Shown in pieces: positions 47,490 through 60,853 of a stretch of 64,000 nt of DNA. The notes beneath the pieces are model-generated. The model was not told the DNA's origin. It made no database searches and saw only the letters and a list, made by a program, of their open reading frames with translations. The DNA lies in contig OW285194.1 of NCBI GenBank assembly GCA_935421135.1, positions 3,281,501 through 3,345,500 on the forward strand, written 5' to 3'. The position numbers and the translations under genes are program-made. Position 1 is the first letter of the stretch. Each line of letters begins with the position of its first letter. This DNA is from Bugulina stolonifera. Its lineage: Eukaryota; Bryozoa; Gymnolaemata; Cheilostomatida; Bugulidae.

Positions 47490-47915
47490 CAATGCTGCCG
47501 GTCAAGACCTCGTCTCAGGGTGGTGCTAGGACCTTGGGACCGGATCTCCCTGCATCGTTGCTGGAGTGGGTCCCTAGCCTTAGGCCCTCAGACCCTACCT
47601 AAGTCGGGTGGGTACATAACCCCCACTTGCCAAAAAAGTGTTGGAACTCGGGCTATATTGGCAGCAAAGCTCCTTCTGGATCTGTGGCTCATATGTTGCA
47701 TTCCTGCCGGTGAGGATCTTGGTTCCGGGTGGTGCTAGGACCTTGGGATCGGGTCCCAGGCATCGCTGCTGTGGAGGGGCCATAGCCTTAGTCTCTCAAC
47801 TCTGACCAAGGTCGGAGTGAGTACCAGACCCCTGCCCAATATACTGGTGTTGGATCTCAGACTATGGAGCTGTCTCCTTAGTGCAAAGAAGCACAACTCA
47901 TCATGGAATCCCTGC
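47490..47915. repeat. Dimeric repeat, about 210-bp period
   Basis: Two diverged head-to-tail copies share ctgccggt, ggtggtgctaggaccttggga (47518 and 47728), tagccttag, ctctca/cctcag and ggtcgg/agtcgg. It is GC-richer than its surroundings. This resembles a dimeric SINE or processed repeat; no polyA tail was assigned. Confidence 0.75.
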
Positions 47916-47999
47916 CAAATACCTGCGCCACCAGAAATCAAGCGCATGCATGACCAGAGTGTACATGAACACAAGCTGTTATTACTGCGAGCGAAGCAA

Positions 48000-48985
48000 G
48001 CAAATATTGCAGTGGGACTTTGTGCTTGTTCCCTCAAAATAAGAGTTATCAAGGAGACAAAAGGTGCATTCAGAAATTGTACTGGTTAAAGTTAGACTGC
48101 AGTTAATAATTGAATGCATTATGAGCATTCAGGTGCGACTGCTACTTGCCCTGAGACTGAGTGTTATAGCATGTGCTGTATATTTCACTGAATATAATAA
48201 ATTGTTTTTGCTGCATATTGTTATTTATGTGCAACATCCGCATATATGCCTAATAGTTATAATTAATACGTGTTGACTAACACTACCCTGTCATATACTA
48301 CAGTGTCTATTTATTGTATTAAAATTAAATAGTAACACGATAATAAATTATATTTTATAACTAAGTACATGTATGTGAATTATGCAACTTAACTGGCAGA
48401 TGTGGATGGGATGTTTTACAAATAAGCGAATCTGTAATGTACACATAGAATGCATTTGTCAAAATATATTGGAAGTCATGTAGAATTCCGTGCATTAATG
48501 TATACATTAATATAAGGACAAATTGAATCTCAAGATGGAATCTATATGCTAGCACAATCATAGTGAATACTACACTGCCTGCATGTAGTACTTGCATGTA
48601 ATGTGTTACTCTTGACATAAGCAATACCTACCTTCCTACAATGGTTTAAAGTCAGGTGTTCTAAAACCTTCTAAGAACACAAATACAATCTTGTAATCAG
48701 TTGATTATATTGATCATTAATTTAATCTTTAAGCATTTGGTCGAAATACAAATTCCCTAAATTATTGCCCCATATTATGCTACCATTCATGGCACAGGTG
48801 TACATTGTACGACTTTGTATTATGCATAGTATTGTGATGGTACGCACAGTCGTCTCTTATCACTTAACACTCATTATTATGTGTGCTTATATGTATATAC
48901 CTGCTTGCATTCTACATTGCTTAGCTACTAGGTTATTGTACATGTATGTACTTGTATGATAGTTACTAAGTCTTTGGTACCCTTA
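48000..48985. other. Intergenic, nothing recognised
   Basis: AT-rich with no supported exon. Confidence 0.4.
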
Positions 48986-49505
48986 TACCCATGTAAAGAG
49001 GCCCGACCTCTCAGAATCCTTTAATATTCATTTTGTGCATGGATTGGATGATTATAGGCAACTTTTGTATAACCTGACCTATTTTGGGTCGGTCGGCTGT
49101 CGGGCTTCCGGCGGCCATGTTGTTGCGCAACTTCCGGACGACCTTATGTCGTCTTTTCCCGACACTACGTCGGGCGGAAGTCCTTATACTATATAAAGGA
49201 CCATGTTTTATCATTCGTTGTCTCAGTCTTCACTTGGCTTTCAATAAAGACACATCTATACTTGATACAGAGACTTTCACTTCCTTTTGTCAGGTCATTC
49301 GCTTAGCGAACCGCCTACTAGGTCGGATCACTCTCTTTCAACGTATAGTCTGAAGGTCAGACTTGAGACCAGATGGGTCGTCTCTGGTAGTTATTGGACT
49401 ACTGAGACCGCTCGATCTTTCATGTAATGAGAAGGCCTAGCACCACTCATAGGCACTTTAGTTTTGGGTCGGTAGTCGTCCAAGGACGGCCGCACGGAAT
49501 ACCAG
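48986..49505 (+). mobile_element. LTR-like repeat unit with TATA and polyA signals
   Basis: It begins tatacccatgtaaagagg. It contains a GC-rich cgacctta.gtcg / cgacactacgtcgg block, TATATAAAGG at about 49191 and TTCAATAAAG at about 49232, the layout of an LTR. A second, truncated copy is at 63161-63345. There are no gag/pol or target duplications. Confidence 0.5.
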
Positions 49506-49771
49506 AAACCATTACAGTATTATACATAATATTATGCATGCTAGTACTATTATATACTATATTCTGTTCAGTATTATAAATAATTTCTTTAGAATATTAG
49601 AAAATATCAATATACACGTAAATGTGTGAACTTGTTCTGCAATTAATAATTATTTTATAGATCATGTGTGGCTACTTCATAAAATATTAATAAGTGTGGC
49701 CAGTATAAACTTTCAGTTAGAAGTAAACATACTTTCATACGTTTATTGTGTTGATGGCCCTTTAATTTATC

Positions 49772-52700
49772 ATGAATTATTTAAACCATTTGCTGTATAA
49801 AAAGTCAGTTCCAACCACCGTTGACAGCATTCCTACAAACGTGGAAGAACTGCCCATACCTTTGCTGAAAGAGGATCCAGCCAGAAACGACAGTAAGATA
49901 ATTTAGTTGACACTAATTCTAAGCACAATTTACATGTAGATTAGAATGATAGACTGCTATGTTTATTTAAATCACAATTACAATGTGTACATTGTACACG
50001 CACAGGTACAGGTACATGTACATGTAGATGGAAATAATGTAATAATATACTATAACTGACTTCTGTTGTTCGTATATAGCAGCTGAAAGACACATTTTAT
50101 TTCTGAATTTTTACTTTTTATTAAAATTTTGACGTGAAATGCAATAATAATAAGTGTATATTTTAAACACAGTTTTCCAGGTAAAAGGTTAGATATTTCC
50201 ATCTCAATGGCTTTGATAGCCAAACTGGCATGTCTACTCTTGCTTGTGCTGGGCGGTGTGGATGCCATTAGCAGCATTTTGGGTATGTATAATGGCATTT
50301 ATAGCAGGTGTCTTGGTATGTATGATGACATTAATAGTAGGTGTCATGGGTATGTATAATGACATTATTAGTAGGTGTCTTGGGTATGTATGATGTCATT
50401 TATAGCAGGTGTCTTGGGTGTGTATAATGATATTAATAGCAGGTGTTTTGGGTGTTCACGATGATAGGTAAAGTAAGCATGGCTTTACGTAATCTATTTT
50501 CTGGATAGTAATCATGGCCTTATGAGTTATGATGCCTATTTGCACAAGTCAGGATTTTCATAATCAATTTCTTAGATTAAATTTTACACCATACACTGAT
50601 AATATGTATTATGTGTTACATAAATTGTTCGGGTGATCACACAGCAATAGTACACATGTAGTATGTAAGTGAATTGTCTTCTCTTTTGCCAGATTTGCCG
50701 CAGTGCAATGCAGCTGCTGTAGTTAAAGACATAAAGATATCCCCTCAAAACCCATTAATAACAAAGACGTCAGAAAGCAGGTCACCCGTTGAATGCGCTG
50801 TGAACTGTATGAGGTCATTTCCTGTTAAGTGTAACAGTGTTCTTCGAGATGAAACAAGTAAGTACAGCCACAGTATACAAATTGTAAACATAAATAGCAG
50901 TTAACTAGAGAAAAACATACTCGTACATGTAGGTAGCATTATTCTGAGAAACTGATGCTGCTCAGCACTGTGAGATGTACATTACATGTAAATTATAAAG
51001 TGTAGTGAAAATAGAATACTAATCATGTAAATCGTAACAAATGGCACAGATTTTCATATGGCTGGGGCACATACAAGTCATGCGCAATATTAAACACGGA
51101 GATTCCCACATAACTTGTATATATGAGGTTCAAATTTCGTTAATAAACTGTTGCACAGCGTAAATTCTGTATTTCTCATTATTTAAATTGATATGACACA
51201 GTATAGCTACTCTGTACCTACACTATCAATTATGCTGGTAGAAAAATTTCCAATTCTTAATCTAAATTATGTTAAAAGTATTATAATCTCATAATAATAG
51301 TCAAATTGTGAATACCATGACAGCTCTGTAGTTATTGAATGTTCATCAGTACCACTTTAATTGCTACTGAACAGCATTGTGAGTCCATTATGAATAATTT
51401 TGCCAAGTCAACCTTTATGCTACATGTACATGTAAGTTATCAAATAGGTGTGAATTATTCAATAAAATGACTAATATGAGCATTGCATTGAAGAAGGTAG
51501 AGTTAGGGAGTTTTTTTACAATTATATACAAATGTACATGTATTCGACACAAAGCATGATATTGTGATCTCAAAATCAAATTGTCAGTTTGATGGCCACT
51601 TTAGGTGCCAAGCATGAATCAGTGTCAATTTAATGACTGCTCAACAGCATACTATGTCCTGCACCATTCTGAAACATTGAAGTGAATTTTTATGCTACAT
51701 GTAAGTTATCAAATAAGTGTGACTACTCCAATAAAATGATTAGTATGACGAGCATTGTATTGAACAATATGCTGTTTTGAAGGTTTCTACAACAATGGAG
51801 AAAATTCACACTTACCATTTTAGCAGCCAAGTATTTGTGTGACACAACTTTGTAGGTATACAAGCAAATGTACATGTACCATGCACATGTACATGTGCAT
51901 GTACATGTACCATGTACATGCACATGTTTGTGTATACTACATCATGTACTTCAAGTTGGGTAGAGCATCTACAAGTAGATAAACAAATAGAACATCTTCA
52001 CTAAAGACGACAATAATAATATTATGTTGGTTATGTGTTAGCTACGGGCACTTGAGCTAGGTTGAGACCCTCGGTATTTGTGAAAACTAATAGCAAATCA
52101 ATTAAGTAAAATGAAATAAGCAGTGGATGAATTTGACTCTAGTATGCTGTGTCAACATAGGTAAGTCTCTCTTAAACACAGTCACTGTTGGAGTGTATAT
52201 CTATTTCACCCTCAAGGCATATCTCTGTCAATATTCAATGGAATGACAATCATGTATTTATTATGCAAATAGGAATAATATAATATGTACAATGTAGAAA
52301 GAGCGTTTAAAAACTAGTATTTATCACCATCTGAACAATTACTTGTGATATTAATTAAAAATTATAATGATCACATCTCTGATGTTGCAACACATTTATC
52401 ATGGAGTTATCTCCACATTTTTAAGTCATGCATAACCTACATGTAGCTGCAGCAGTGAACATTTATCAAAACAGCTATATTGTGGTTGAGGTTTGGGAGT
52501 AAAAGCAGCCAACATACAAAATTGAACTAGATGCAACGACCATGTAGTAAGCACTCACCACATTATGCATGTACATGTACATACAGTGTAATATTATACA
52601 TACATGTGTATGATGACTCTTGCTATGAATTTAGTGAAGATCAATGCCTCCTTGTAGACTACTATTTCCACCAAACACATATAGCATTGTCTTGCAATAC

Positions 52701-55700
52701 CTTAACGTAAATTTTTGAGCCATCAATATTCCCAGCAATATTATACACATACTATGTAGGTTGACTTAGTTTGCACATTTATGAGCTATAATGCATTATT
52801 ATATACAGATATTATGCAACATTTAAAATATTGTTTTGAATAGAAAGTCAGTTCAGCTACTGCAGTTCATCGTACAATTCCACATAATTATACATAACAA
52901 TAAAATTGAAAATGTTCTTTGGCGGAATATAATTATTAAAAAGTCATTGCAACTTACTATAACCTAAGCCCACACTAACTTATGGAGCTTCTAAAACAGT
53001 TCAAATAGTGTAATTAGACTGCTGGCTGGCTCTGTGCTGGTGTAAACTAAATATAAAGTAGGAGCAGCACTAGTGACAAAATCATGCTGGTACTAACTGA
53101 AATAGTTTTTGGATTTTTTAAATTCTGCTGTATCAGGTATAGAACAAAGAATTGGGTATCATCAGGCTAAAAATACTATCTTCTATTCTGTCATGCTCCT
53201 AAACTGATCCAGATAACTAAACTACCCAGGAGCTTAGTGGGGTAGTTAATAATAATGAAGCTCTGCCGTTGCTTTCTGATTATTACAGACCTCATGTTCT
53301 CTGCAGATGCAAATTTTGAACAAAATCGGACAAAAAAATTAAATTGAATTTTAATTTGTAATTTTAAAATGACTCACATAGTGACTGTTTGGTTTATAAT
53401 ACACTCAGGTGGTCAGTGCTACGAATTGACTGGAGACCCCACAGGAACTGAAGTGAGTGCAAATAAAACGTATTTAGAAGGATGCTATATGGAGTTCATG
53501 ACTCAAGGAGAGGTAGTATAATAGCATGATAACTAACATGTACATTGTGTAGCATGATAACTAACATGTACATTGTGTAGCATGGTAATTAAAGTGTGCA
53601 TGCATTTAATGCTGGCATCAATCACTAAAATGTAATAGCCAATATTAATAATAATATGTGAATAATGCATTACATAATAATGTATCTCTGATTGTCTTTA
53701 TCAATATACTTATCTCATAACATGACACATTATGGGACTGGGTGTATAAACACATCACCGTGCATTTTGATTCAACACTTTCTTGCAAAGTTTAAAATGT
53801 GTGTGAAATTTGTGATGCAGCGACGCAGCAAAAAAACTGATCACATGGAGGTGTACAAAGACCACACAATCCTAGAACAAAAATTGGTGAATGTCGTTTT
53901 GTTCAATGAAATGACAAGTTTTGTGTTTAAATTCATAGTCAATGAATCCATTTTAAATTTAAATATCACCAACATAGTTACTGTTCAACTAATGCATTCA
54001 CACAGACATATTACTTGAGTTATTCGTCACAGTCTCATCATTGTACATTACATAGCATGAGAACTGCAACGGGAGAACGTGTAGAAATAATGAGGTATGT
54101 ATGAAGAGCTGCGTCGATGGGGAACCCAATAGCCCCATTTGTTTGGGTGAGTAATTGCTTACAGAGAATAATATTGTATCTACAAAACTATTGTCTATCA
54201 ATGGTAAAGTAACCGATACCAAGGAATATAATGCGAATCAGTTAAATAACGTTTTCACTTGACACAGGTGACTAGTACATTTTAGTGTGATGAAACAAAA
54301 CAATAGGCATTTTCAGAAACTGCACCAGTTTATATGAGACTGTTTTCAATATCCGAACACAGCTTTAGCATTCAGAAGCTACTAATGCTTGATTTGAAGG
54401 GGACTGTCCCTTGTTAACAAAAAATATTACAAGTGTATTACCAGGCACGCCTAACCTAGTGTTATAGCTAGCGCTATATTATTGAATAAAATAAATTGTT
54501 GTTGCTGCAGATTGCTATTTATGAAGCTGGAAGGTGCACTATTCGAATAAACCAAATGTCCCACTTGTCTAGCATGACCAGTGAGATGATGACTACGCGT
54601 AGAATGTATTACTTCAGTTTTTTTATGCTTACTGAGACTTAAAGTAATTTGCAAAGTTGATGCTACTAAAGAACTGACAGTTTACCTGCCTATCTGAGGC
54701 AAAATCTTTCAAATCAGGTGCCTACCTCATTCCGACATCATAATGTATTTTCTTTAGCTGATCAAAGTGATGAGTGTAGTGCCACTAGACAAAATACAAA
54801 TCTAAGATACTACTGGAGTGATGTACTCTCTCAAGCTAAAGAATCAGGGGTGCTTTTGGTAAGTGTATTACAGTAGCCGTAGTAATAATGTTAACTTGGC
54901 TCTAAAATTATATTACATGTATGTAGTCACTACCATGCAGCAGCCTAGCTGCATGATTTTATTGATAAAATAGTTATTCATTAGGTTACATGTACTGTAG
55001 ATACAATGTAGCTGGATTCTTGGTTGACTAACCATTTAGCTGGTTGGCTTCTTGCTGGTTGACCGGTTGGCCGGTTGGTACATGTTTAGTCTCTGATTGC
55101 TTCAATTTCTAGCAATATAATACTTTCTCATGAAAACCAGAGTCGTTTAATACTTTAACATGAATCTATCAAAACTGCTATTTAGAGCAAACATTGAGAG
55201 GGTAAAACTTGCTTTCAAAGATCAATTTTGACAAGCAATGGCTACCAAACAGCTATCTAATATTTAGGTAACATGCTATGGTGTCCATTAGGCGTATTCG
55301 GAAACTGGTACTGGTTCATATAGCACTGGTCTAGCTATCAGAATACAACTTGAGCGTTCAGGCGTGACTAGTGCTTGCTCTGAAGGGAAATCCCCTCGCT
55401 AAGTGAATATACTTTATATTATTATTGCCAGGCACGGCTTGCCTTGCGTTATAGCTAGCGCTATATTATTGAATAAAATATATTGTTATTGCCGCAGATT
55501 GCTATTTATAAGCTTGCACGGTGCAATATCCGAATACGCCTATTATGTTCAGTATGTTTATTCTTAATATTCTACTCTGTGAGCATGTGAGTCAGTTCCA
55601 GGCATAAAAGATTCGGAACCTCCCATTTTTGACTGTCTAAAATATTGATGCCCTTCTTTAAGAGTCTTTGGTCATACCTTTAATTTAATAACAAGTCAAG

Positions 55701-58700
55701 TTGCATGCCTTATTATTTATAGCTAGCAATATAATACTGTTAACTATAATTATGGTTACTTGAGTTGCCTGAAAAGTGGACCCTGACTTTCTACTTGAAA
55801 TATCTCAAATTCTCATTGCAGATGATCACCTATCCAAAAAGTCGAAATGAATCTGGTTTGCGTGTAGTCATGCAAATGGTAATAGCCCCACACCGGAATG
55901 AGGCGCAGCGCTGCAGCCTTTGGTACATGACGTTTGATGGGAAAAAATGTGGAAATCCTGGAAGCATAGAATATCTAGATTACAATGAAGTTGCTGTGAA
56001 TGAATTCCGACCAATGAATAGTGAGTGTTTCTCCTATTCACTAGTCTGACCACAAACAACCATATCTAATATTTCCCTACATTTATTGCTAAATGGTGAT
56101 TGTCTGGTGACCTTCCAGTGACCTCCAATGTTCTACACATATACGTGTATGATGCTGTTTATGCAAATAATCTGTCTTTTGCAGTCTGAGACTTCTTTTT
56201 ATATGAACATCTATAACAGCACTCGTCCCGGAATGGGGTTTGAACCTGGGACTTCTAAATTGGGCCACCAGGGCATCTAATCACCTAACTAAGTGAATAA
56301 AATGAGAACAAACAATTGTACCCCCAACATTCCTAAATGTGTATTTCACGGCCTGTGGGGGACTGAATATAAAGGTATAATAATATATTATTGCATTTTA
56401 TGTTGTGTTTTCCAGTTGATGGGACTTGCTATGACTTGGGCGTAGGAGAAATCAAAATAGAGTTAGTAGTAACAGCCTGCCAGGGATTTGCCAATTCAGA
56501 TACCAATACAGGATGGAACTCTGCCAGGACAATGGTGGTCATGGAAGTACTACCTCTACCTTCATCAGGTGGTATGTATTTGTTAGAGAAGGCTGTCAAT
56601 GCCAATAGACCATAATACACATAAATATGTTAGCACATGTTATAACATGTATCAATATATACAATGTGTTTACAGGTATGTTGAATGACTGCCCGCTGCT
56701 GAATAATTTTAATTATAAATACCAGATTTGGAATGAGGTGGACGAGGTCACCTTTGATCTGAAACAAGGGGGACGTCTGCTGAAGGTAACATTTCGAGGC
56801 TACTGATTAAGTCAGATAATATATTAATGACATCACTTCCTGCTAACAATGACTAAGACTGTTGAAATGGTACACTGAAAAGTTTTGACATCCTAAACGG
56901 TGATAGTAGAAGATAGGTATTCTAACTTGAGTTGAAGTTGTCTTCATTCTCTCACACCGTCCACCTCTTATGTCATGCTCATGTCTTTTACTGCTACCCT
57001 ATTCTAAACTATTTAGTATGAACTTGATAACGCAATCTCTCTTTAAAATTTACTTGCAAAACACGCAGATGCTAAGCAAATGTCACGTAGTTCATGTGTG
57101 ATTATCCAAAGCACTTTTTTTATAAAATAATACTGTTTGCAGTCAGTGACTTATGACAAGTTGGCTGACGATACGAGTTTACACATCAAGTACAGTGCCG
57201 TAGCATCTGTAGTCATTTCAGACTCCTCTTTAATTCACTGTGCAAGGTGGTAAGTATGATTGTAAGTTCTACAAAACTTGAAACCACCAGCCAGTGTGAA
57301 AGAATTAGCTTCCAGTGCTAATACGATAGCTTCAACAACTTCTGGAGAATTGCAATTTGAAAAGAATGGAAATAAAACATGGAAATGAATTGCGAACTAC
57401 AACTGAATATATCATTGTGGGAATGATTAATCTGATTACTGTACAACATGTTATTATATCAGTGCACAGCACTGAGATTGTTGATGCAATATTCTCACAT
57501 TCTAGTGAAACATGTGTGAGCTTTTGCTCAGTCTCGGTGCTTGTGTGTACATCATGCTTAACTCCTGATGACACATCTGCACCTGCATGCTTAACTCATG
57601 AGTCAGCAAATGATGTTAAGACATACAGAATGTCGCATGACAATATAACAATACAATTAAAGTTTACTGGCATTTACATGTACAATGTGTAGGTATGTGA
57701 CAGTAGATGGTGTAGAGTGCTCACCTCAACTAGACTTTGTACTCAGTCAGTTCAGCACAAACCGTTATCTGTACTGGAGGCACCACCGTAGAACACGGAC
57801 AGGTGAGATCTACCACAGCAAAGAAATTTATACAAGACAATATTGTAAGCTCTTGCTGAAATGCTGCTTTTAGGTTAAATTAGTTAATAAATCTAATGCC
57901 AAACTAATTACCTTTTACTGCAGAGTAGCTTTAGTGATGTAATTAATTGGGTATATCGAGACTTCAGACACACGCAAAAATTTCGTTGGTGCACATGCTC
58001 TGAAATGAATGTATGCGTCTACGAGTACATGCATAAGTATATGTGACTAAAATTTGTTGTACAGAATATAATTAAGAGCTAGTCGTTGCGGCAAAGGCGA
58101 AGAGTAACAGTGAGAAGAAAAGCTGTGTAATACTAAGTCGAATTTATAATTATGGTTGATTTATCATCCTTTCATTTGGCGGGCTTCACCATGAAATTAC
58201 GGAAAACATCCAGTGCATACAACTAAATAAAATGCAATATTATTATTCTTCATCATATTTTCGAACAACATAGATTATTTAAACCTAATAATTTGTTTTC
58301 GGGGGATACTAGTATGATAAACCTTGTCAATAATCGATACTTTGAAACCTTGTGCAGGCAGAGAAATGATGTACTAGGATATTTTTATGAATTGTTCAAA
58401 ACAGTCGGAATTAAATGTTACAGCTGAAGGCATATGTGACAATTCTCTTAACGCTGGAACTCATACTATAAGCATATTTGTTGGTGAATGTGAGGGGGTG
58501 TCCGGTCATCAGCCTACCAAAGTCATTACTGGAGGGTATAACTCTCCTTCGCGTCTGCATGTAACAGAAGTGAGGAGGGATCATGCTGTAGACGGAGGTA
58601 AGGACAAAGTAAATTTCTAGTGATTATCTAAGTATCTTTCAGTTCCAGGAGGAAGCACTCTTGAAATGATCTCTAGTAGTTCACAGCCCCACATTGGCTA

Positions 58701-60853
58701 AATCGTCGTCAATATACATGAACATTGTATAATATTGTAAGCTTTACTAAAGACAAAAATCATACATGATCAGTTTTACTTTTCTTTATTAATCTCAGGT
58801 GCAAAAGTACTGAACGAAAGAAATCTGCAGGTTTTATAACTTGGTATTTACACAAAGTGATAGATTTTGCATTATATGTTAGCCATACACCATGTAGTAC
58901 TATGTCAATGAGATTGATTATTCGCTCTGCATCTGTAACATTGTGTCATACCTTCACGACGGAGTTCCCTGTCTAGCCATTTCATTCATAAAATCAGAGC
59001 TGTAGTAAACGGACCCCAAAATTACTATGGACCATAATGTAACTTGAAAAACATTTCATAGACCTTCCCAATTTTTTTCTTATGCCTTTCCAGGTAGTAA
59101 TGCCTATATAGTGTTAAAAGGAATTTTATTTTTGAGAACCCCAGTTACATAACCTTAAAAGACTGCTTTCAGAAGTTTTCTTGCTTTTTCCAACAAAACC
59201 AACAAACTTTACCAGAATCAAAAGTTTACATGAAAGTTCAGAGCTCTAATAATTTAACCGGAACAGTTAAAAACAGGAAATAAAATCAAGAAAGTTTAGT
59301 TTTAAAATGTTGTGGACGATTTGATCATGTGTACTAATGAATAAAATATTAGTATGATATGCTAGCGCAGGCCTTACCTCAACGAGGCGATTCCATGGTA
59401 GTAATTTCACATACTATAAATGCTACTTCAGAGTGATTTTTAATGCAGTGAAGACTAGAGATGAAATGTACAGAAGTCACAGTGGAAACATCGAGAGATA
59501 TCATTGGTGGAAGCCAGATAGCGAAGAGGACAATGGGGACTTATTCTCCATTACTTATGTGAAAGAGTATTCGGACACGGGACTTAGAATGACAGCAAGT
59601 GGAACCCACAAAATATATGTCACTTCTGGATATTCCAATTGTGGGCGATGGTTAGTATATTCTTGGGCAAATATATTACAATGCACTACAATGGATTTAT
59701 AAATGGACTTTTGAGACCACATTATTGTCTGTAGTTTATCTCTTACAGTAGAATGATGAGAAATGTGCAATAGTAAACTACATGTATTGCATGTATATCA
59801 TTTTCAAGACTAATATTTACATTACACTAGTTGAATGCCTTTTTATAGGTTGTACTAGAGCTATGAAATTTACAACGTACTTGTAGCTGTTTATGCGGCA
59901 ATGTCATAAACTCCGAAACACCTTCTGAACATATTAAGTTGTTAATTCAGAGATATGAGACCTTTTTAAGATATTGTACACATGTTGAACACAGACATTT
60001 TTACTGGGTTATGTATGCCATATTGACAAATTGTTAATTCATAAAAAATATGTCCACGTTTATGGCAATAACACACTTAAGGACACTCCGGCCACTTGAA
60101 CCATTCATTACTTCAAACCATGTCTCAATATGCGTGTTAGTATCCTTTTAGTGACATGTTCTTTGTTTCAGGTATTTCAAGATTGATGATCAGGAATGCT
60201 CAAATCCTGGGAAGATTGAAGGTTTAATCTATTTTGATAAACTAACTCACTACTACAGCCCAATGCAAGGTACTAAGAATCACGTGGTAATTACAGACAC
60301 CTTAATATACATGTGCATGTACATGTATAACTGAATGATGTCACTAGAATCTACTTGTACTTACAAACACGTGGCGCGGAGATTATAAATGCATATAACA
60401 AAAAATGAGAATCAAGCAGTGATGATCCATATTATAATGCCCCTTTCCATGTATGCTACATCCAGCATGTATGCAATAGTAAAGAATGGTCATGTTTCTA
60501 CCCGCCAATATTCTACTTTTAATGAGATCTTAAACTCGCAAGGTGCATTGACTAGCACTAGCAGGTTCTACAGTTGTCACAACTGTCACCTATAAATTGC
60601 ATCACCTCCTATCATATAGTCATGCATGTGGGATTATCATGTGGTCTTGACTGCTATTACAGTTAGTGGGATGTGTCAGGGTGTCACAGCTGGCACTCAC
60701 ACGGTTGTCTATGCAGTCGGAGTATGTGATGGCTATGGAGTTACTGAGGCTCGGACAGGTTGGACTTCATCTTTCCACGTAATCATTGAAGAACTCAGAT
60801 TTGACCTTGTCAAGACCTGTAGCACTAGTAATCCAATCACCTGTGGCATGTAG
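49772..60853 (+). CDS. Protein with membrane anchor, PAN-like region and three CTHRC1-type domains, 676 residues, fifteen exons
   Basis: Exons 49772-49892, 50181-50282, 50693-50857, 53409-53512, 54056-54146, 54758-54858, 55822-56020, 56416-56571, 56676-56785, 57143-57249, 57693-57802, 58424-58597, 59449-59650, 60172-60269 and 60663-60853 give 677 codons in frame, all with GT-AG introns. Residues about 50-70 are hydrophobic (LIAKLACLLLLVLGG). With the first ATG this is a type II anchor; with ATG 50207 it is a signal peptide. A cysteine-spaced PAN/apple-like and small EGF-like region follows. Then come three copies of the C-terminal domain of collagen-triple-helix-repeat protein 1. Its hallmarks repeat: (R)WY-F--DG-EC, then G-C-G--AGTH, then TGW-S---VIIEEL. 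No collagen repeat is seen. Likely extracellular matrix or cell-surface role. AATAAA at 60989-60994. Confidence 0.85.
50283..50460 (+). repeat. 34-bp tandem repeat directly after a splice donor
   Basis: Five units of gtatgtataatgacattaat followed by agcaggtgtcttgg begin exactly at the intron's 5' end, so each unit contains another GTATGT donor-like site. Confidence 0.85.
51360..51770. repeat. Diverged tandem duplication in an intron, about 270-bp period
   Basis: Shared in order: actgaacagcat/gctcaacagcat, ttttatgctacatgta, agttatcaaataggtgtga, caataaaatga, gagcattg. Confidence 0.7.
54306..54553 (+). mobile_element. MITE copy 1 in an intron of the CTHRC-like gene
   Basis: Flanked by TA on the left. 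It shares with copy 2 the internal word ttatagctagcgctatatta and the flanking text on both sides. Its ends are degenerate (ggcattttcagaaactg ... attcgaataaacc). Confidence 0.75.
55291..55540 (+). mobile_element. MITE copy 2, 250 bp, TA target duplication
   Basis: Ends GGCGTATTCGGA and TCCGAATACGCC are perfect inverted repeats flanked by TA on both sides. Same orientation as the copy at 54306 in the preceding intron. Confidence 0.85.
56215..56300 (-). mobile_element. tRNA-derived SINE fragment
   Basis: Minus strand reads a B-box-like GGTTCAAACCCC preceded by gatgccctggtggcccaa. It lies in an intron of the CTHRC-like gene, antisense to it. Confidence 0.5.

Noticed and set aside
48986..49505. 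ATACC as target duplication of a solo LTR
   Set aside because: The same ATACCC is present at the start of the second copy at 63161, so it belongs to the repeat.
56215..56300. Functional tRNA gene
   Set aside because: Only a B-box-like arm is present, with no acceptor stem pairing; it fits a SINE fragment.
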